From Paenibacillus pabuli (lineage in GTDB: Bacteria; Bacillota; Bacilli; Paenibacillales; Paenibacillaceae), in contig NZ_JBDOIO010000004.1 of the NCBI RefSeq assembly GCF_039831995.1, positions 1,426,001 to 1,490,000 of the forward strand: 64,000 nucleotides of DNA, given 5' to 3'. Made by a program: the position numbers and the translations under genes. Positions 45,489-54,173 of this stretch are shown piece by piece; within the stretch, counting starts at the first letter, position 1; every line of letters begins with the position of its first letter. The notes beneath the pieces are model-generated. The model made no database searches. It saw only the letters and a program-made list of their open reading frames with translations, and was not told where the DNA came from.

Positions 45489-46736
45489 TTATTGCCGAAT
45501 TTGTCCATTGCCGGTAACGCGATATTTGGTAGAAGTAAGGGCAGGCAGCCCCATTGGGCCGCGAGCATGCAGCTTCTGAGTACTTATTCCTATTTCAGCT
45601 CCATAACCGAACTCGAATCCATCCGTGAAACGTGTGGAAGCATTGTGATAGACTGCGGCAGCATCCACATCATGCAAAAAGCGTTCCGCATGCGCAGTAT
45701 CGCGGGTTACAATGCATTCGGAATGTTTTGTGCCATAAGTCGCAATATGTTTCATGGCTTCTTCCAGATCCTGCACAACTCGTATATTCAAAATATAATC
45801 ATTGTACTCTGTCCCGTAGTCTTCTTCCGTCACGGGAAGAGCGGTAGGTACCAGTCGACGAGTCGTGTCACAACCCTTCAATACAACATTAGACTCACGG
45901 AATCGTTCGGCCAATGCAGGTAAATGCTGTTCTGCGTAAGCAGCATGAATCAGCAGGGTTTCCATGGAATTGCATACAGACGGGCGCTGTGCTTTTGCGT
46001 TGATCGCAATTTCTGCTGCCATGACTGGATCCGCCGTTTCATCCACATACGTATGGCAGATGCCTGCGCCTGTTTCAATGACAGGTACCGTTGCATTGGC
46101 CACCACGTTGCGGATTAGAGAAGCACCGCCTCTTGGAATAATGACGTCCAGTAGTCCATTCAGCTTAAGCATTTCATCGACGGAAGAGCGGTTAGCGTCT
46201 TCCACGAGCTGCAGCGCATCCGGCGGCAGGTCTGTTTTGGTTAGTGCCTGGTGGATTACTTCTACAATACGACGATTGGAAGAGAGGGCAGAAGAACCCC
46301 CGCGCAGCAGAACGGCATTACCAGTCTTGAGACATAGCCCTGCTGCATCAACCGTAACGTTAGGACGGGCCTCATAGATGATGCCAATCAGGCCAATAGG
46401 CACTCTCAATTTTTCAATGTGGAGTCCATCTGGACGCGTAAATGACTCCAGTACTTCACCAACAGGGTCTGGCAGTTCAACAATCTGACGTAATCCTTTT
46501 GCAATTCCTGCGATACGCTCTTTGTTCAAAGCGAGACGATCCAGCATGGATTCTGGCGTCCCTTGTTCTCTTCCGCGAGCGAGATCTTCCGCGTTGGCTG
46601 TAATAATGGATTCGGATTCGCTAATCAGCGCGTCTGCCATGGCGAGCAAGGCCTTATTTTTCTGATCTGTATTCAAACGGTTTAACTGTGGAACAGCCGC
46701 TTGAGCTTTGCTTGCTTTTTGTCTAACTTCACTCAT
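45489..46736 (-). CDS. proA: Gamma-glutamyl phosphate reductase
   Basis: Reduces gamma-glutamyl phosphate to glutamate semialdehyde. Aldehyde-dehydrogenase-fold protein of 415 residues with the catalytic cysteine in AQRPSVCNSMETLLIH and NVTVDAAGLCLKTGNAVLLRGG as cofactor segment. The start at 46736 has AAGGAGG eight bases upstream. It lies between proB and proC. Confidence 0.96.
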   Translation of the reverse strand: MSEVRQKASKAQAAVPQLNRLNTDQKNKALLAMADALISESESIITANAEDLARGREQGTPESMLDRLALNKERIAGIAKGLRQIVELPDPVGEVLESFTRPDGLHIEKLRVPIGLIGIIYEARPNVTVDAAGLCLKTGNAVLLRGGSSALSSNRRIVEVIHQALTKTDLPPDALQLVEDANRSSVDEMLKLNGLLDVIIPRGGASLIRNVVANATVPVIETGAGICHTYVDETADPVMAAEIAINAKAQRPSVCNSMETLLIHAAYAEQHLPALAERFRESNVVLKGCDTTRRLVPTALPVTEEDYGTEYNDYILNIRVVQDLEEAMKHIATYGTKHSECIVTRDTAHAERFLHDVDAAAVYHNASTRFTDGFEFGYGAEIGISTQKLHARGPMGLPALTSTKYRVTGNGQIRQ

Positions 46737-46791
46737 CTGAAATTCCTCCTTCATCTATAAAAACTCATGTCCTATCCAATACAAGTACTTG

Positions 46792-47895
46792 TTATTTTAA
46801 CGTAATCCACTCGTCTCGATGGATGACCTCAAGCCGATGGATGGCATTCAGTGTTTTCATGACTTCCCCGCTAGGTAAACCTGCGATAAGGCGAAGCTGA
46901 TCATCATCATAATTAACAATGCCTCGGCCAAGAAGTGTTTCGTCCAACCCAATGACCTCGACAACGTCACCTGCGTGGAATGTGCCAAGCACGCTTTTGA
47001 CGCCTACAGGCAGCAAACTATGACCGCCGTGAACAAGGGCCTCTTCAGCACCGGCATCTACTACAACCGTACCGAGGGGTGTCGACATGAAGCCTAGCCA
47101 TTGTTTTTTGCGGGAGAGTGCAGCCAGACGGGTCTCGAAATAAGTCCCCTTGCCACAACCCTCTACCGCGTTCTGCAAGTCTCCGGGTTCCTTGACGCTA
47201 CCAACAAAGACAGGAACGCCTCCGCGTGTTGCCACTTTGGCTGCATCGACTTTGGAGCGCATGCCACCTGTACCGACCGATGAACCTGAACCTCCGGCAT
47301 ACGCATAGATTTCTTCAGTAATTTCAGGAATTCGATCATAACGTACAGCAGTGGGATCCTTTCGGGGATCTGCCGTATAGAGTCCATTGGTATCCGTGAG
47401 AATAACAAGATGCTGGGCTTTCACCAAATTGGCAACGAGCGCAGAGAGCAGATCGTTATCCCCGAATTTCAACTCGTCTACTGAAACCGTATCATTTTCG
47501 TTGAAAATGGGAATGACGCGTTGTCTGAGCAGCTCTTCCACGGTCATGCCTGCGTTCCCCATCCGTTTCCGACTGTGGAAATCGGTTCTGGTTAGCAAAA
47601 TTTGTGCTGTAGTAACGCGGTGCGCTGCAAAAGCCTGTTGATATGCCTGCATCAACAATGCCTGACCCACTGCGGCTGCAGCTTGTTTCTCGTGCAGCAT
47701 TTTCGGACGCTGAGGGTAACCAATTTCACGGAATCCGGCAGCAACGGCTCCGGAAGTGACCAGGAGAACTTCATGGCCCTGTTCAGCGAGCGAAGCGATC
47801 TCACTGGCAAAAAATGAAATGGAACTGCGGTCCAGGCCGCCTTCCTCGGTGGTTAGGGAACTGCTTCCAATCTTGACTACTATACGTGAAGACAT
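46792..47895 (-). CDS. proB: Glutamate 5-kinase
   Basis: ATP-dependent phosphorylation of glutamate, the regulated first step of proline synthesis. The amino acid kinase domain (VVKIGSSSLTTEEGGLD; FNENDTVSVDELKFGDNDLLSALVA; GTGGMRSKVDAAKVA) spans about residues 1-260, and a PUA domain fills the C-terminus. 367 residues. Start codon ATG after AAGGAAGTG. A T-box leader precedes it directly. Confidence 0.96.
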   Translation of the reverse strand: MSSRIVVKIGSSSLTTEEGGLDRSSISFFASEIASLAEQGHEVLLVTSGAVAAGFREIGYPQRPKMLHEKQAAAAVGQALLMQAYQQAFAAHRVTTAQILLTRTDFHSRKRMGNAGMTVEELLRQRVIPIFNENDTVSVDELKFGDNDLLSALVANLVKAQHLVILTDTNGLYTADPRKDPTAVRYDRIPEITEEIYAYAGGSGSSVGTGGMRSKVDAAKVATRGGVPVFVGSVKEPGDLQNAVEGCGKGTYFETRLAALSRKKQWLGFMSTPLGTVVVDAGAEEALVHGGHSLLPVGVKSVLGTFHAGDVVEVIGLDETLLGRGIVNYDDDQLRLIAGLPSGEVMKTLNAIHRLEVIHRDEWITLK

Positions 47896-47951
47896 GCTTT
47901 CACTTCCTTAAACATAATGAATGAGATACCAATGGACCGTTATTCAGGTAC

Positions 47952-48199
47952 AAAAAAAACTCCCGTCCTTTATTGTAAAAAGGACGAAAGTTTGTTACTT
48001 CCGCGGTACCACCTTTATTGATGATTGCATCATCCGGCTTTGGGCCCTGTAACAGAAGGCACTGTCCTGCATAAACAGGCCGCTCAGGGGTAGGTTTCGG
48101 AGAGAAGCCGCGGTAAATTCTTGCAGCCGGTGGAATTTACTCTCTGGGCGCGGCTTGTTCTCTCGTACTGGTCCCGTCATCACGTTTCGTTCGATATTT
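47952..48199 (-). promoter_or_regulatory. T-box riboswitch, proline-specific by context, controlling proBAC-mtnWXB
   Basis: The conserved T-box bulge sequence AGGTGGTACCGCGG is present (48001-48014, minus strand). It is followed by an alternative terminator: CGTCCTTT/AAAGGACG (47964-47986) with an eight-base T-run at 47952-47959. Upstream, the stem I features AGTA, GAA and CCTGAGCGG-like segments are visible. The codon at 48092-48094, CCT, is in the specifier position and reads proline. Uncharged tRNA-Pro would be expected to favour antitermination. The register of the specifier is judged by eye. Confidence 0.9.
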
Positions 48200-48205
48200 G
48201 TTAAT

Positions 48206-48234
48206 AACATACCATGGAAACTTGGCAGATGCAA
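48206..48234 (-). promoter_or_regulatory. Promoter of the T-box/pro operon
   Basis: TTGCAT (48229-48234), 17-base spacer and TATGTT (48206-48211) on the minus strand. It lies just behind mtnE, so the pro genes have their own promoter. Confidence 0.55.
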
Positions 48235-48253
48235 AGGGGTATTCGGCCTTTAA

Positions 48254-49462
48254 TTACGTAAACAAGTTCAGCTTGCCGATCCTCCGGGCAGCTTCCTGCA
48301 ATCGATTCTCGTCACTCAGCAAACCTGCGCGAACGTAGCCTTCACCATGTGTGCCAAACCCGATCCCCGGTGCCACAGCTACTTTAGCTTCCCGAAGCAG
48401 CAAATCTGCAAATTCAGCTGAAGTAAACCCGGAAGGGACAGGCAGCCAGCTGAAGAAAGAACCTCCTGGCTTCGAAGCCTGCCATCCGATGGAGGAAAGC
48501 GCCTCATATAATGCATTACGGCGGGATTCATACCGTGCAACCAGATCGGTAACACATTGTTGGGAGGAAGTCAGAGCAGCAGCTGCAGCAGCCTGAATGC
48601 CACCAAATAGACTGACATAAATGTGATCCTGCAATAGATTGATTTTGGAGATAATCTCTGCATTACCCAAGGCGAATCCTACCCGCCAGCCTGCCATATT
48701 GTATGTTTTGGATAATGTATAGAATTCAATTCCGACTTCCTTGGCGCCAGGCGCCTGCAAGAAACTGACCGGACGATGTCCGTCAAACCCAATTGCACCA
48801 TAAGCGAAGTCGCTGGCAACGACAATTTTATTCTGGGTGGCGAATTCCACCGTGTCTTCATAGAATGACAGCGGGGCCGTCGCGGATGTTGGATTGTTGG
48901 GATAATTTAAGTACATAAGCTTGGCTTTGTCGCGAACTTCGCCCGAGATTGCTTCATAATCTGGGAGGAAAGCATTCGACTCCAGGAGAGGCATAAAGGA
49001 CATGTGCGCTTTGGCAAGAGCCACCCCGGACCAGTAATCCGGATAACCCGGATCAGGAACGAGACATACGTCCCCGGGATTAAGCAGGACTTGCGGCAGT
49101 TGTACAAGCCCGGTCTTTCCGCCAAACAAAATCGCAACTTCCGTCTCCGGGTCAAGGTCGACGTTGTAATCTTCTTTATAACGTTTGGCAATGGCCTCCT
49201 TCAGGAAGGCATGTCCACTAAAGGGTGAATATTTATGATAAACCGGATTTTCGGCAGACTCCTGCAATGTTTTTACAATATGTGGTGGTGTAGGAGTGTC
49301 CGGGTTCCCCTGACCAAGATTAATTACGTCATGACCACTTGCGATTTCACGGTTAACATTTTGCACGAGCGTTGCAAAAAATTGCGTTGGCAGCTGTGTC
49401 ATAACATCTGAGGTAGGTATATCAAAGGCGGAACGACCCGAATATTGCTGTTGATTACTCAT
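48254..49462 (-). CDS. mtnE: PLP aminotransferase, probably of methionine salvage
   Basis: Fold-type I aminotransferase of 402 residues. LPTQFFATLVQNVN and VINLGQGNPDTPTP at the N-terminus match the MtnE/YkrV subgroup that aminates 2-keto-4-methylthiobutyrate to methionine, often using glutamine. The PLP lysine is in TLSKTYNMAGWRVGFALGN, and NYPNNPTSA binds the cofactor. The start at 49462 is favoured by GGAG 11 bases upstream. Neighbouring mtnWXB and mtnU strengthen the assignment over aspartate aminotransferase. Confidence 0.85.
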   Translation of the reverse strand: MSNQQQYSGRSAFDIPTSDVMTQLPTQFFATLVQNVNREIASGHDVINLGQGNPDTPTPPHIVKTLQESAENPVYHKYSPFSGHAFLKEAIAKRYKEDYNVDLDPETEVAILFGGKTGLVQLPQVLLNPGDVCLVPDPGYPDYWSGVALAKAHMSFMPLLESNAFLPDYEAISGEVRDKAKLMYLNYPNNPTSATAPLSFYEDTVEFATQNKIVVASDFAYGAIGFDGHRPVSFLQAPGAKEVGIEFYTLSKTYNMAGWRVGFALGNAEIISKINLLQDHIYVSLFGGIQAAAAAALTSSQQCVTDLVARYESRRNALYEALSSIGWQASKPGGSFFSWLPVPSGFTSAEFADLLLREAKVAVAPGIGFGTHGEGYVRAGLLSDENRLQEAARRIGKLNLFT

Positions 49463-49622
49463 TAGTTTCATCACTCCGGTTCATAAAGATGGGAATAGTA
49501 TTCATTAATTTATCACGCTAATCCCGAGCTGTATAGAGGGGATAAGTTAAATAAGGTCTTTTTGTTTACAGTGTAAATGGGATTTTGTACAAAACCGAAT
49601 TGAACGGATTCGTGTTTGTCCA

Positions 49623-49651
49623 TTGTCGAAGAAGAGCCTTTGTCTTATGAT
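49623..49651 (+). promoter_or_regulatory. Promoter of the siderophore-binding gene remnant
   Basis: TTGTCG (49623-49628), a 17-base spacer and TATGAT (49646-49651), followed by a Fur box at the expected transcription start. Confidence 0.5.
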
Positions 49652-49658
49652 CATTTAC

Positions 49659-49677
49659 GATAATGATAATCAATATC
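49659..49677 (+). promoter_or_regulatory. Fur box
   Basis: GATAATGATAATCAATATC agrees with the classical 19-base Fur consensus at 18 positions. It lies directly downstream of a -10 hexamer. Iron-repressed control by Fur is strongly suggested. Confidence 0.8.
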
Positions 49678-50159
49678 ATTCATCCACTAACGGTTCAGGT
49701 GACGGAGAGACAACTGCTGCGGTAACATCCAATGACTCGCAGGCTGCAGCAGAGAACACCGGGCAAGAAGAGGTGGCAGAGGCAGACAACGCGAGTGAAA
49801 CTAAAATATTTAAAGACTGGACCGGGCACGAAGTGGAAGTTCCAACCAATCCGCAACGTGTCATTTACCACGGAGAGGTTACAGGGTATCTATTGGCTCT
49901 CGGGGTAGTTCCTGTAGGTATTCTTAAAAATGAAGGTACGGTATTCGATGATCAGGTGGCAGACGCAGATGATGTTGGTTTTCCAATCAGTGTTGAAAAG
50001 TCGCTATCACTCAATCCCGACCTGATCATTTTCTCGAATGATGACGAAACGCAATATGAGCAGATTTCAAAAATTGCTCCAACGGTCACGTTCAATTCCT
50101 TCTGGCCACTCGAAGAACGGATGCGATTCCTGGGAGATTTGATGCCGTGCACATGGTAA
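49678..50159 (+). pseudogene. Siderophore-binding protein gene fragment lacking signal peptide and C-terminal lobe
   Basis: The frame reads as the mature N-terminal part of an iron-siderophore ABC-transporter lipoprotein: a Ser/Glu-rich linker (NGSGDGETTAAVTSNDSQ), then FKDWTGHEVEVPTNPQRVIYHGEVTGYLLALGV, LNPDLIIFSN and KIAPTVTFNS. The signal peptide and lipobox cysteine are missing: the coding region begins right against the Fur box. After FLGDLM it runs into PCTW and a stop, so the second lobe is also lost. It appears to be a remnant of two deletions, one at each end, and is probably non-functional. Confidence 0.75.
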
Positions 50160-51502
50160 CAGGGGATCCGGAACTTTACACACGTTCTTTATTTGAAGAA
50201 AGGGACCAGATGAACGACTTTTCACCTGGCGCGTTATTCGGCATGCTGGATTGGTTGGAATCGGGTAGCCTCTATCAAACGGATGCGGAATATAGCCGGT
50301 TGAATGTTCATTTTCAAAAATTGATGGAACTAGTGGTGTCCCGCTATACACTGCCCAAAACAGAGCAAAGCCCGAATGTCAGAGTACAGAGCACGATTCA
50401 ATACGTGGACGAGCATTACGCTCAGGATATAAGTGTACAGAAATTAGCGCGGCTCGCGAATCTTCGACCAGCTCAGTTTACCGCTTTGTTTAGGCAAATT
50501 ACAGGCCGCAAGCCCCTTGAATACCTTAACCATGTACGCATTGAACAGGCGAAGGAATGGCTGTCCCTTTCCGATGAACCTCTGCGCGATATTGCTGGTC
50601 GTGTAGGTTTCCGGGATGAGTACTATTTCAGCAGACGTTTCAGGCAGCACACCGGACTGGCTCCTCGGCAATATGATCGATCCCTTCAACGACATACCCT
50701 TGTTCAAGATTGGGCTGGGCATGAAGTAAACATTGCAGGACATCCTGAGCGGATTCTATTCTATGGAGATTCGGCAGGGGACTTACTTGCGTTAGGGCTT
50801 CCCGTGCTTGATGGCAAAGCGTATGATGTTTTACCTTCCATTGATTTGGAATGGACCGTGCAGAAGCAGCCGGATCTAATTTTGTTCGATAGTACGAATG
50901 AACAGTTGTACCAGCGGCTTTCCCGTATTGCTCCTACTCTGATATACAACTCCCATGCGAACTTGGAAGATCGGATCCGCAAAGTGGGGAGTTGGTTTGG
51001 CCTGGAGATGGATGCAGAGACGTGGATAGCATCTTATCATAAGAGAACAGAGGAGATGTGGAGGAGCGTAAGACCGTGGATTGAGCTTGGCGAGACGGCT
51101 TCCGTTCTTGTGCATCATCGAGGTGCCCGCTTGTTTGTCATGGGCAATATCGGGCTGGCTCCGTTTCTGTATCACCCGCAGGGATTTAATCCTGTAAGCA
51201 AAGTGCAAGAAGCTCTAGCTGCAGGGAGGGCATATAAGGAGATTTCAACGGAGTCGATAAGCCAGTATGCGGGGGATCATATCTTTGTCATGATGCCAGA
51301 GAGCGACGCAGCCACGGCAGCAACGGAGAAGGTGTTTGAAAGTGAGGAGAGGAAGGAGCTGCCCGCCGTAAAACATGGAAAAGTGTACACGTTGGATGAG
51401 CAGGTGTGGAATATGGGAGATGCCTTATCGTACAGCAGATTGCAGAAACTGTTCCCTGAATTGCTGATACGGACTGAGCGTCCCTCTCTTATCGTCCGTT
51501 AG
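50147..51502 (+). CDS. AraC-family regulator fused to siderophore-binding domain, N-terminally shortened
   Basis: Btr-type fusion. Helix-turn-helix AraC domain at about residues 82-180 (IQYVDEHYAQDISVQKLARLANL…FRDEYYFSRRFRQHTGLAPRQY). A periplasmic-binding-protein-like domain follows (VQDWAGHEVNIAGHPERILFYG…, to about residue 440). In B. subtilis Btr such a domain senses bacillibactin to activate uptake genes. The usual N-terminal AraC sensor part is cut short: the frame starts within it, at GTG 50147 with no Shine-Dalgarno, overlapping the binding-protein fragment. Function may be lost or depend on coupling. Confidence 0.8.
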   Translation: MHMVTGDPELYTRSLFEERDQMNDFSPGALFGMLDWLESGSLYQTDAEYSRLNVHFQKLMELVVSRYTLPKTEQSPNVRVQSTIQYVDEHYAQDISVQKLARLANLRPAQFTALFRQITGRKPLEYLNHVRIEQAKEWLSLSDEPLRDIAGRVGFRDEYYFSRRFRQHTGLAPRQYDRSLQRHTLVQDWAGHEVNIAGHPERILFYGDSAGDLLALGLPVLDGKAYDVLPSIDLEWTVQKQPDLILFDSTNEQLYQRLSRIAPTLIYNSHANLEDRIRKVGSWFGLEMDAETWIASYHKRTEEMWRSVRPWIELGETASVLVHHRGARLFVMGNIGLAPFLYHPQGFNPVSKVQEALAAGRAYKEISTESISQYAGDHIFVMMPESDAATAATEKVFESEERKELPAVKHGKVYTLDEQVWNMGDALSYSRLQKLFPELLIRTERPSLIVR

Positions 51503-51602
51503 CGACCATTGCATTTATTAATTAGGTTGACCAAAACGTTGTTGCAGGTTTTCCGGGGATCAAGCTATGATAACAGGTATTACAGTTCGGAGGAGTGCGT
51601 GT

Positions 51603-52424
51603 ATGACAGAACAACAACAAGGGGAAATGCGTGTTGCCCTGATTCAGGGTGATATTCAGCTTGGTAATCCAGAGGCTAACCATAAACATATGCAGACTTT
51701 GCTCGAACGGGCAGTGGAACAATATCCGGATCTGGGGCTGGCCGTGCTGCCAGAAATGTGGAATACAGGTTACGCTTTGGAACAAATCCATGAGCTCGCT
51801 GACCCGGAAGGGCAAAAATCACGGGAGTGGTTATCGGCATTTGCCAAGAAGCATCAAATTTCAATTGTCGGTGGATCCATAGCAGAGAAGCGAAATGGAC
51901 AAATTTACAATACCATGTATGCCTACAACAGAGACGGAGAGCAGGTTACACGTTATGATAAATTACATTTGTTCCGTCTGATGGATGAGGAGAAATATCT
52001 GCAGCCTGGTGCTGATCCTGAAATTTTTGAACTCGAGAACGGTCTGACAGCGGGTGCTTCCATCTGTTATGATATCCGTTTTCCCGAACTGGCCCGTACG
52101 CTTGCATTGAATGGGGCCAGAGCATTGATCGTACCTGCGGAATGGCCGAATCCGCGTTTGCACCACTGGCGCACGCTGTTAACAGCACGAGCTATTGAAA
52201 ATCAGATGTATGTCATTGCCTGCAACCGGGTCGGTACAGGTGGAGACACGGAATTTTTCGGACACTCTCTCATCATTGATCCTTGGGGCGAGATTGTAGC
52301 TGAGGGCGGAGAAGGGGAAGAGATCGTGACCGGACTGATTCGTCCTTCCCTTGTAGATGAAGTGCGGGGACGCATTCCGGTTTTTGAAGACCGCAGACCT
52401 GGTATTTATTTTAGTGAAAAATAA
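51603..52424 (+). CDS. mtnU: Carbon-nitrogen hydrolase, MtnU/omega-amidase-like
   Basis: Nitrilase-superfamily amidase of 273 residues with the Glu-Lys-Cys triad: E in VLPEMWNTGY, K in YDKLHLFRLM, C in GASICYDIRFPE. The start at 51603 has GGAGGAGTG upstream. In B. subtilis ykrU/mtnU is divergent from mtnE and hydrolyses the 2-oxoglutaramate left by glutamine-dependent transamination. Here the same divergent arrangement holds, with about 2 kb of siderophore genes between. Confidence 0.85.
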   Translation: MTEQQQGEMRVALIQGDIQLGNPEANHKHMQTLLERAVEQYPDLGLAVLPEMWNTGYALEQIHELADPEGQKSREWLSAFAKKHQISIVGGSIAEKRNGQIYNTMYAYNRDGEQVTRYDKLHLFRLMDEEKYLQPGADPEIFELENGLTAGASICYDIRFPELARTLALNGARALIVPAEWPNPRLHHWRTLLTARAIENQMYVIACNRVGTGGDTEFFGHSLIIDPWGEIVAEGGEGEEIVTGLIRPSLVDEVRGRIPVFEDRRPGIYFSEK

Positions 52425-52513
52425 AAAAAAAATGTTTCTTTCCAGTAAAGTGTTTATTCTTCCAGGAGGCGGGTAATGATAACTATCCCGTCACCAAGGA
52501 GGATGATCAATCA

Positions 52514-52699
52514 ATGGACAACCATGTGAAAGATACGCTCAGGAGACTGGAACAGGAAAACACAAGGGAAGATCACTTGAGGCCATTCTTAGAGAATGGT
52601 GCAGGAGGGCTATCACCGCCTGAACAAGCCGTTCAGGACGAAGGTCGACTGGTCAATCAGCAGAACAGGCTGACGAGTGAACGTAATTTGCGAAAATAA
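52514..52699 (+). CDS. Small hydrophilic protein, 61 residues, unknown
   Basis: ATG preceded by AAGGAGGATG. The product is highly charged and helical (KDTLRRLEQENTREDHLRPF) and ends with Asn/Arg-rich residues; no membrane segment or cysteine. I do not recognise it. It lies between mtnU and a terminator. The strong ribosome site is the main evidence that it is expressed. Confidence 0.6.
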   Translation: MDNHVKDTLRRLEQENTREDHLRPFLENGAGGLSPPEQAVQDEGRLVNQQNRLTSERNLRK

Positions 52700-52836
52700 A
52701 CAACATGACACTGAATGTCTCTTATGTACGTTTCTACGTTAACTTTAGATCATGATATCAGCAACATTGTGATGTAACGATGCACTGTGATTTCATGCAA
52801 GAACTTGATCCTGCTTATGCGGGAGAAGAGTATAGA

Positions 52837-52875
52837 ACAAAGGCTTGGCCCGTATGGGTCAAGCCTTTGTTTGTT
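52837..52875. terminator. Terminator between the small protein gene and the LysR gene
   Basis: AACAAAGGCTTGGCCC pairs with GGGTCAAGCCTTTGTT around GTAT. TTGTTTC follows on the plus strand; the minus strand end is A/T rich too. The flanking genes converge here. Confidence 0.75.
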
Positions 52876-52888
52876 TCATTGAAATGCA

Positions 52889-53839
52889 CTAATTTACAGA
52901 GCCAGGACTATCATGGTCTCCTTCCGAAAGCTTGGCGACGGTCTGTTTGAATGTGTCAATAAAAGCTTCTGCAGCTTTGGACAATACACGTCCCTGACGG
53001 TATGCGACGACGAGAGTACGACTTGGGACAGGTTCAGCAAGTGGTACATAGACCGGCACAAATTCACTGCGAGGCGCCCTGGCAATAAAGCGTGGGACGA
53101 GTGTAATACCCATGCCTGTAGCTACAAGGGACTGCACGGTTTCAATGTTATTGCTCTCAAATACGACACTCGGATCAAATCCGGCCTGCTCACACAGGTC
53201 AAAGGTCAGCTTGCGGAAGCCCTGCCCTTTTTTCAGGACAACAAACGACTCGTCCCGGAGCTCCTCCATATGCACAGGAATCGGATGATCCGGATTTCCT
53301 CTAACGGCAAGAGGGTGATGAGGAGGTACAGCCAGATCGATTCGCTCTTCGCCAATTGCAACATAAGACAGGCTCGGTTCCTGCAAGGGCAAGGAGAGCA
53401 GGCTGAGATCTGCCTTGCCGATGGCTGTCAGTTTCTCCAGTGTTAGTCCGGCGTCTTCAAGCAGCGTAACTTCGATATCCGGATAGGCTTGCTGGTAAGC
53501 GGGGAGTACATGCGGCAGAAGGTGGGAACCGGTGATCGGCATGCTGCCCACAACGACTTTGCCTTTGCGAAGCTGGGAGATGTCCGACATTTCCTGTCTG
53601 AGTAATTCCATGGCATCCACGATTTTTTGGGCTTGCTCCACAAATGTGACTCCGGCATGGGTCAACTCTACTGTACTTGTATTGCGCTGAAAGAGCAGAA
53701 CGCCAAGCTCTTTCTCCAGTTTAGACAATTGCTGGCTAAGTGAAGGCTGAGCAATATGAAGTTTCTCGGCTGCCCGCGAAAAATTCCGTTCTGCAGCAAT
53801 CTGCAGCGTATATTGAAGTTGTCTGAATTCCATATGCAC
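52889..53839 (-). CDS. LysR-family transcriptional regulator
   Basis: Helix-turn-helix at residues 4-62 (MEFRQLQYTLQIAAERNFSR…AAEKLHIAQPSLSQQLSKLEKELG in part) and a LysR substrate-binding domain (KGKVVVGSMPITGSHLLPHVL…). 316 residues, GTG or ATG start within MHMEF. It is divergent from leuCD, 334 bases away. LysR proteins often control the divergent gene, so leuCD is a likely target; related CynR/CysL-like paralogues act elsewhere. The ligand is unknown. Confidence 0.88.
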   Translation of the reverse strand: MHMEFRQLQYTLQIAAERNFSRAAEKLHIAQPSLSQQLSKLEKELGVLLFQRNTSTVELTHAGVTFVEQAQKIVDAMELLRQEMSDISQLRKGKVVVGSMPITGSHLLPHVLPAYQQAYPDIEVTLLEDAGLTLEKLTAIGKADLSLLSLPLQEPSLSYVAIGEERIDLAVPPHHPLAVRGNPDHPIPVHMEELRDESFVVLKKGQGFRKLTFDLCEQAGFDPSVVFESNNIETVQSLVATGMGITLVPRFIARAPRSEFVPVYVPLAEPVPSRTLVVAYRQGRVLSKAAEAFIDTFKQTVAKLSEGDHDSPGSVN

Positions 53840-53922
53840 TTGTCATTCCTTTCGTTATGCCCCCATTATAACATCATGAATAAATAAATCATTTTCCTAT
53901 AATGAATATATACAAAAAAGCA

Positions 53923-53951
53923 TTGACACTATTAGTGAAGCAACGTAGTAT
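53923..53951 (+). promoter_or_regulatory. Sigma-A promoter of leuCD
   Basis: TTGACA (53923-53928), 17-base spacer, TAGTAT (53946-53951). The predicted start is near 53958, leaving a leader of about 215 bases before leuC. Confidence 0.7.
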
Positions 53952-53962
53952 AAGCATTATAT

Positions 53963-53981
53963 GATAATGATAATTGTTATC
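53963..53981 (+). promoter_or_regulatory. Fur box at the leuCD promoter
   Basis: GATAATGATAATTGTTATC agrees with the 19-base Fur consensus at 17 positions. It lies 5-23 bases after the predicted start, a repressing position. The only gene it could serve on the plus strand is leuC; no minus-strand gene begins here. The remaining 190 bases up to leuC hold a weak hairpin (AAGAGC…GCTCTT) and an eight-codon ORF without leucines. Confidence 0.72.
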
Positions 53982-54173
53982 AATTAAAAGCCGCTGTTGA
54001 TGCAGTGGTTTATTGTCGTTCACCCCATTATAGGTCAAACCTATTACATCTATAGATATTATATCTTGGAACAATGAAGGACAGGGTGATATATTTATGT
54101 CATTCAAGAGCTTCACGATTTAGACAAACACAGAGGCTCTTCCAAGGACCGAACTTATGATGAGGTGAAAATG

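Noticed and set aside
49463..49622. SAM (S-box) riboswitch upstream of mtnE
   Set aside because: Expected for sulfur genes, but the conserved S-box core and a terminator are not visible in this short interval.
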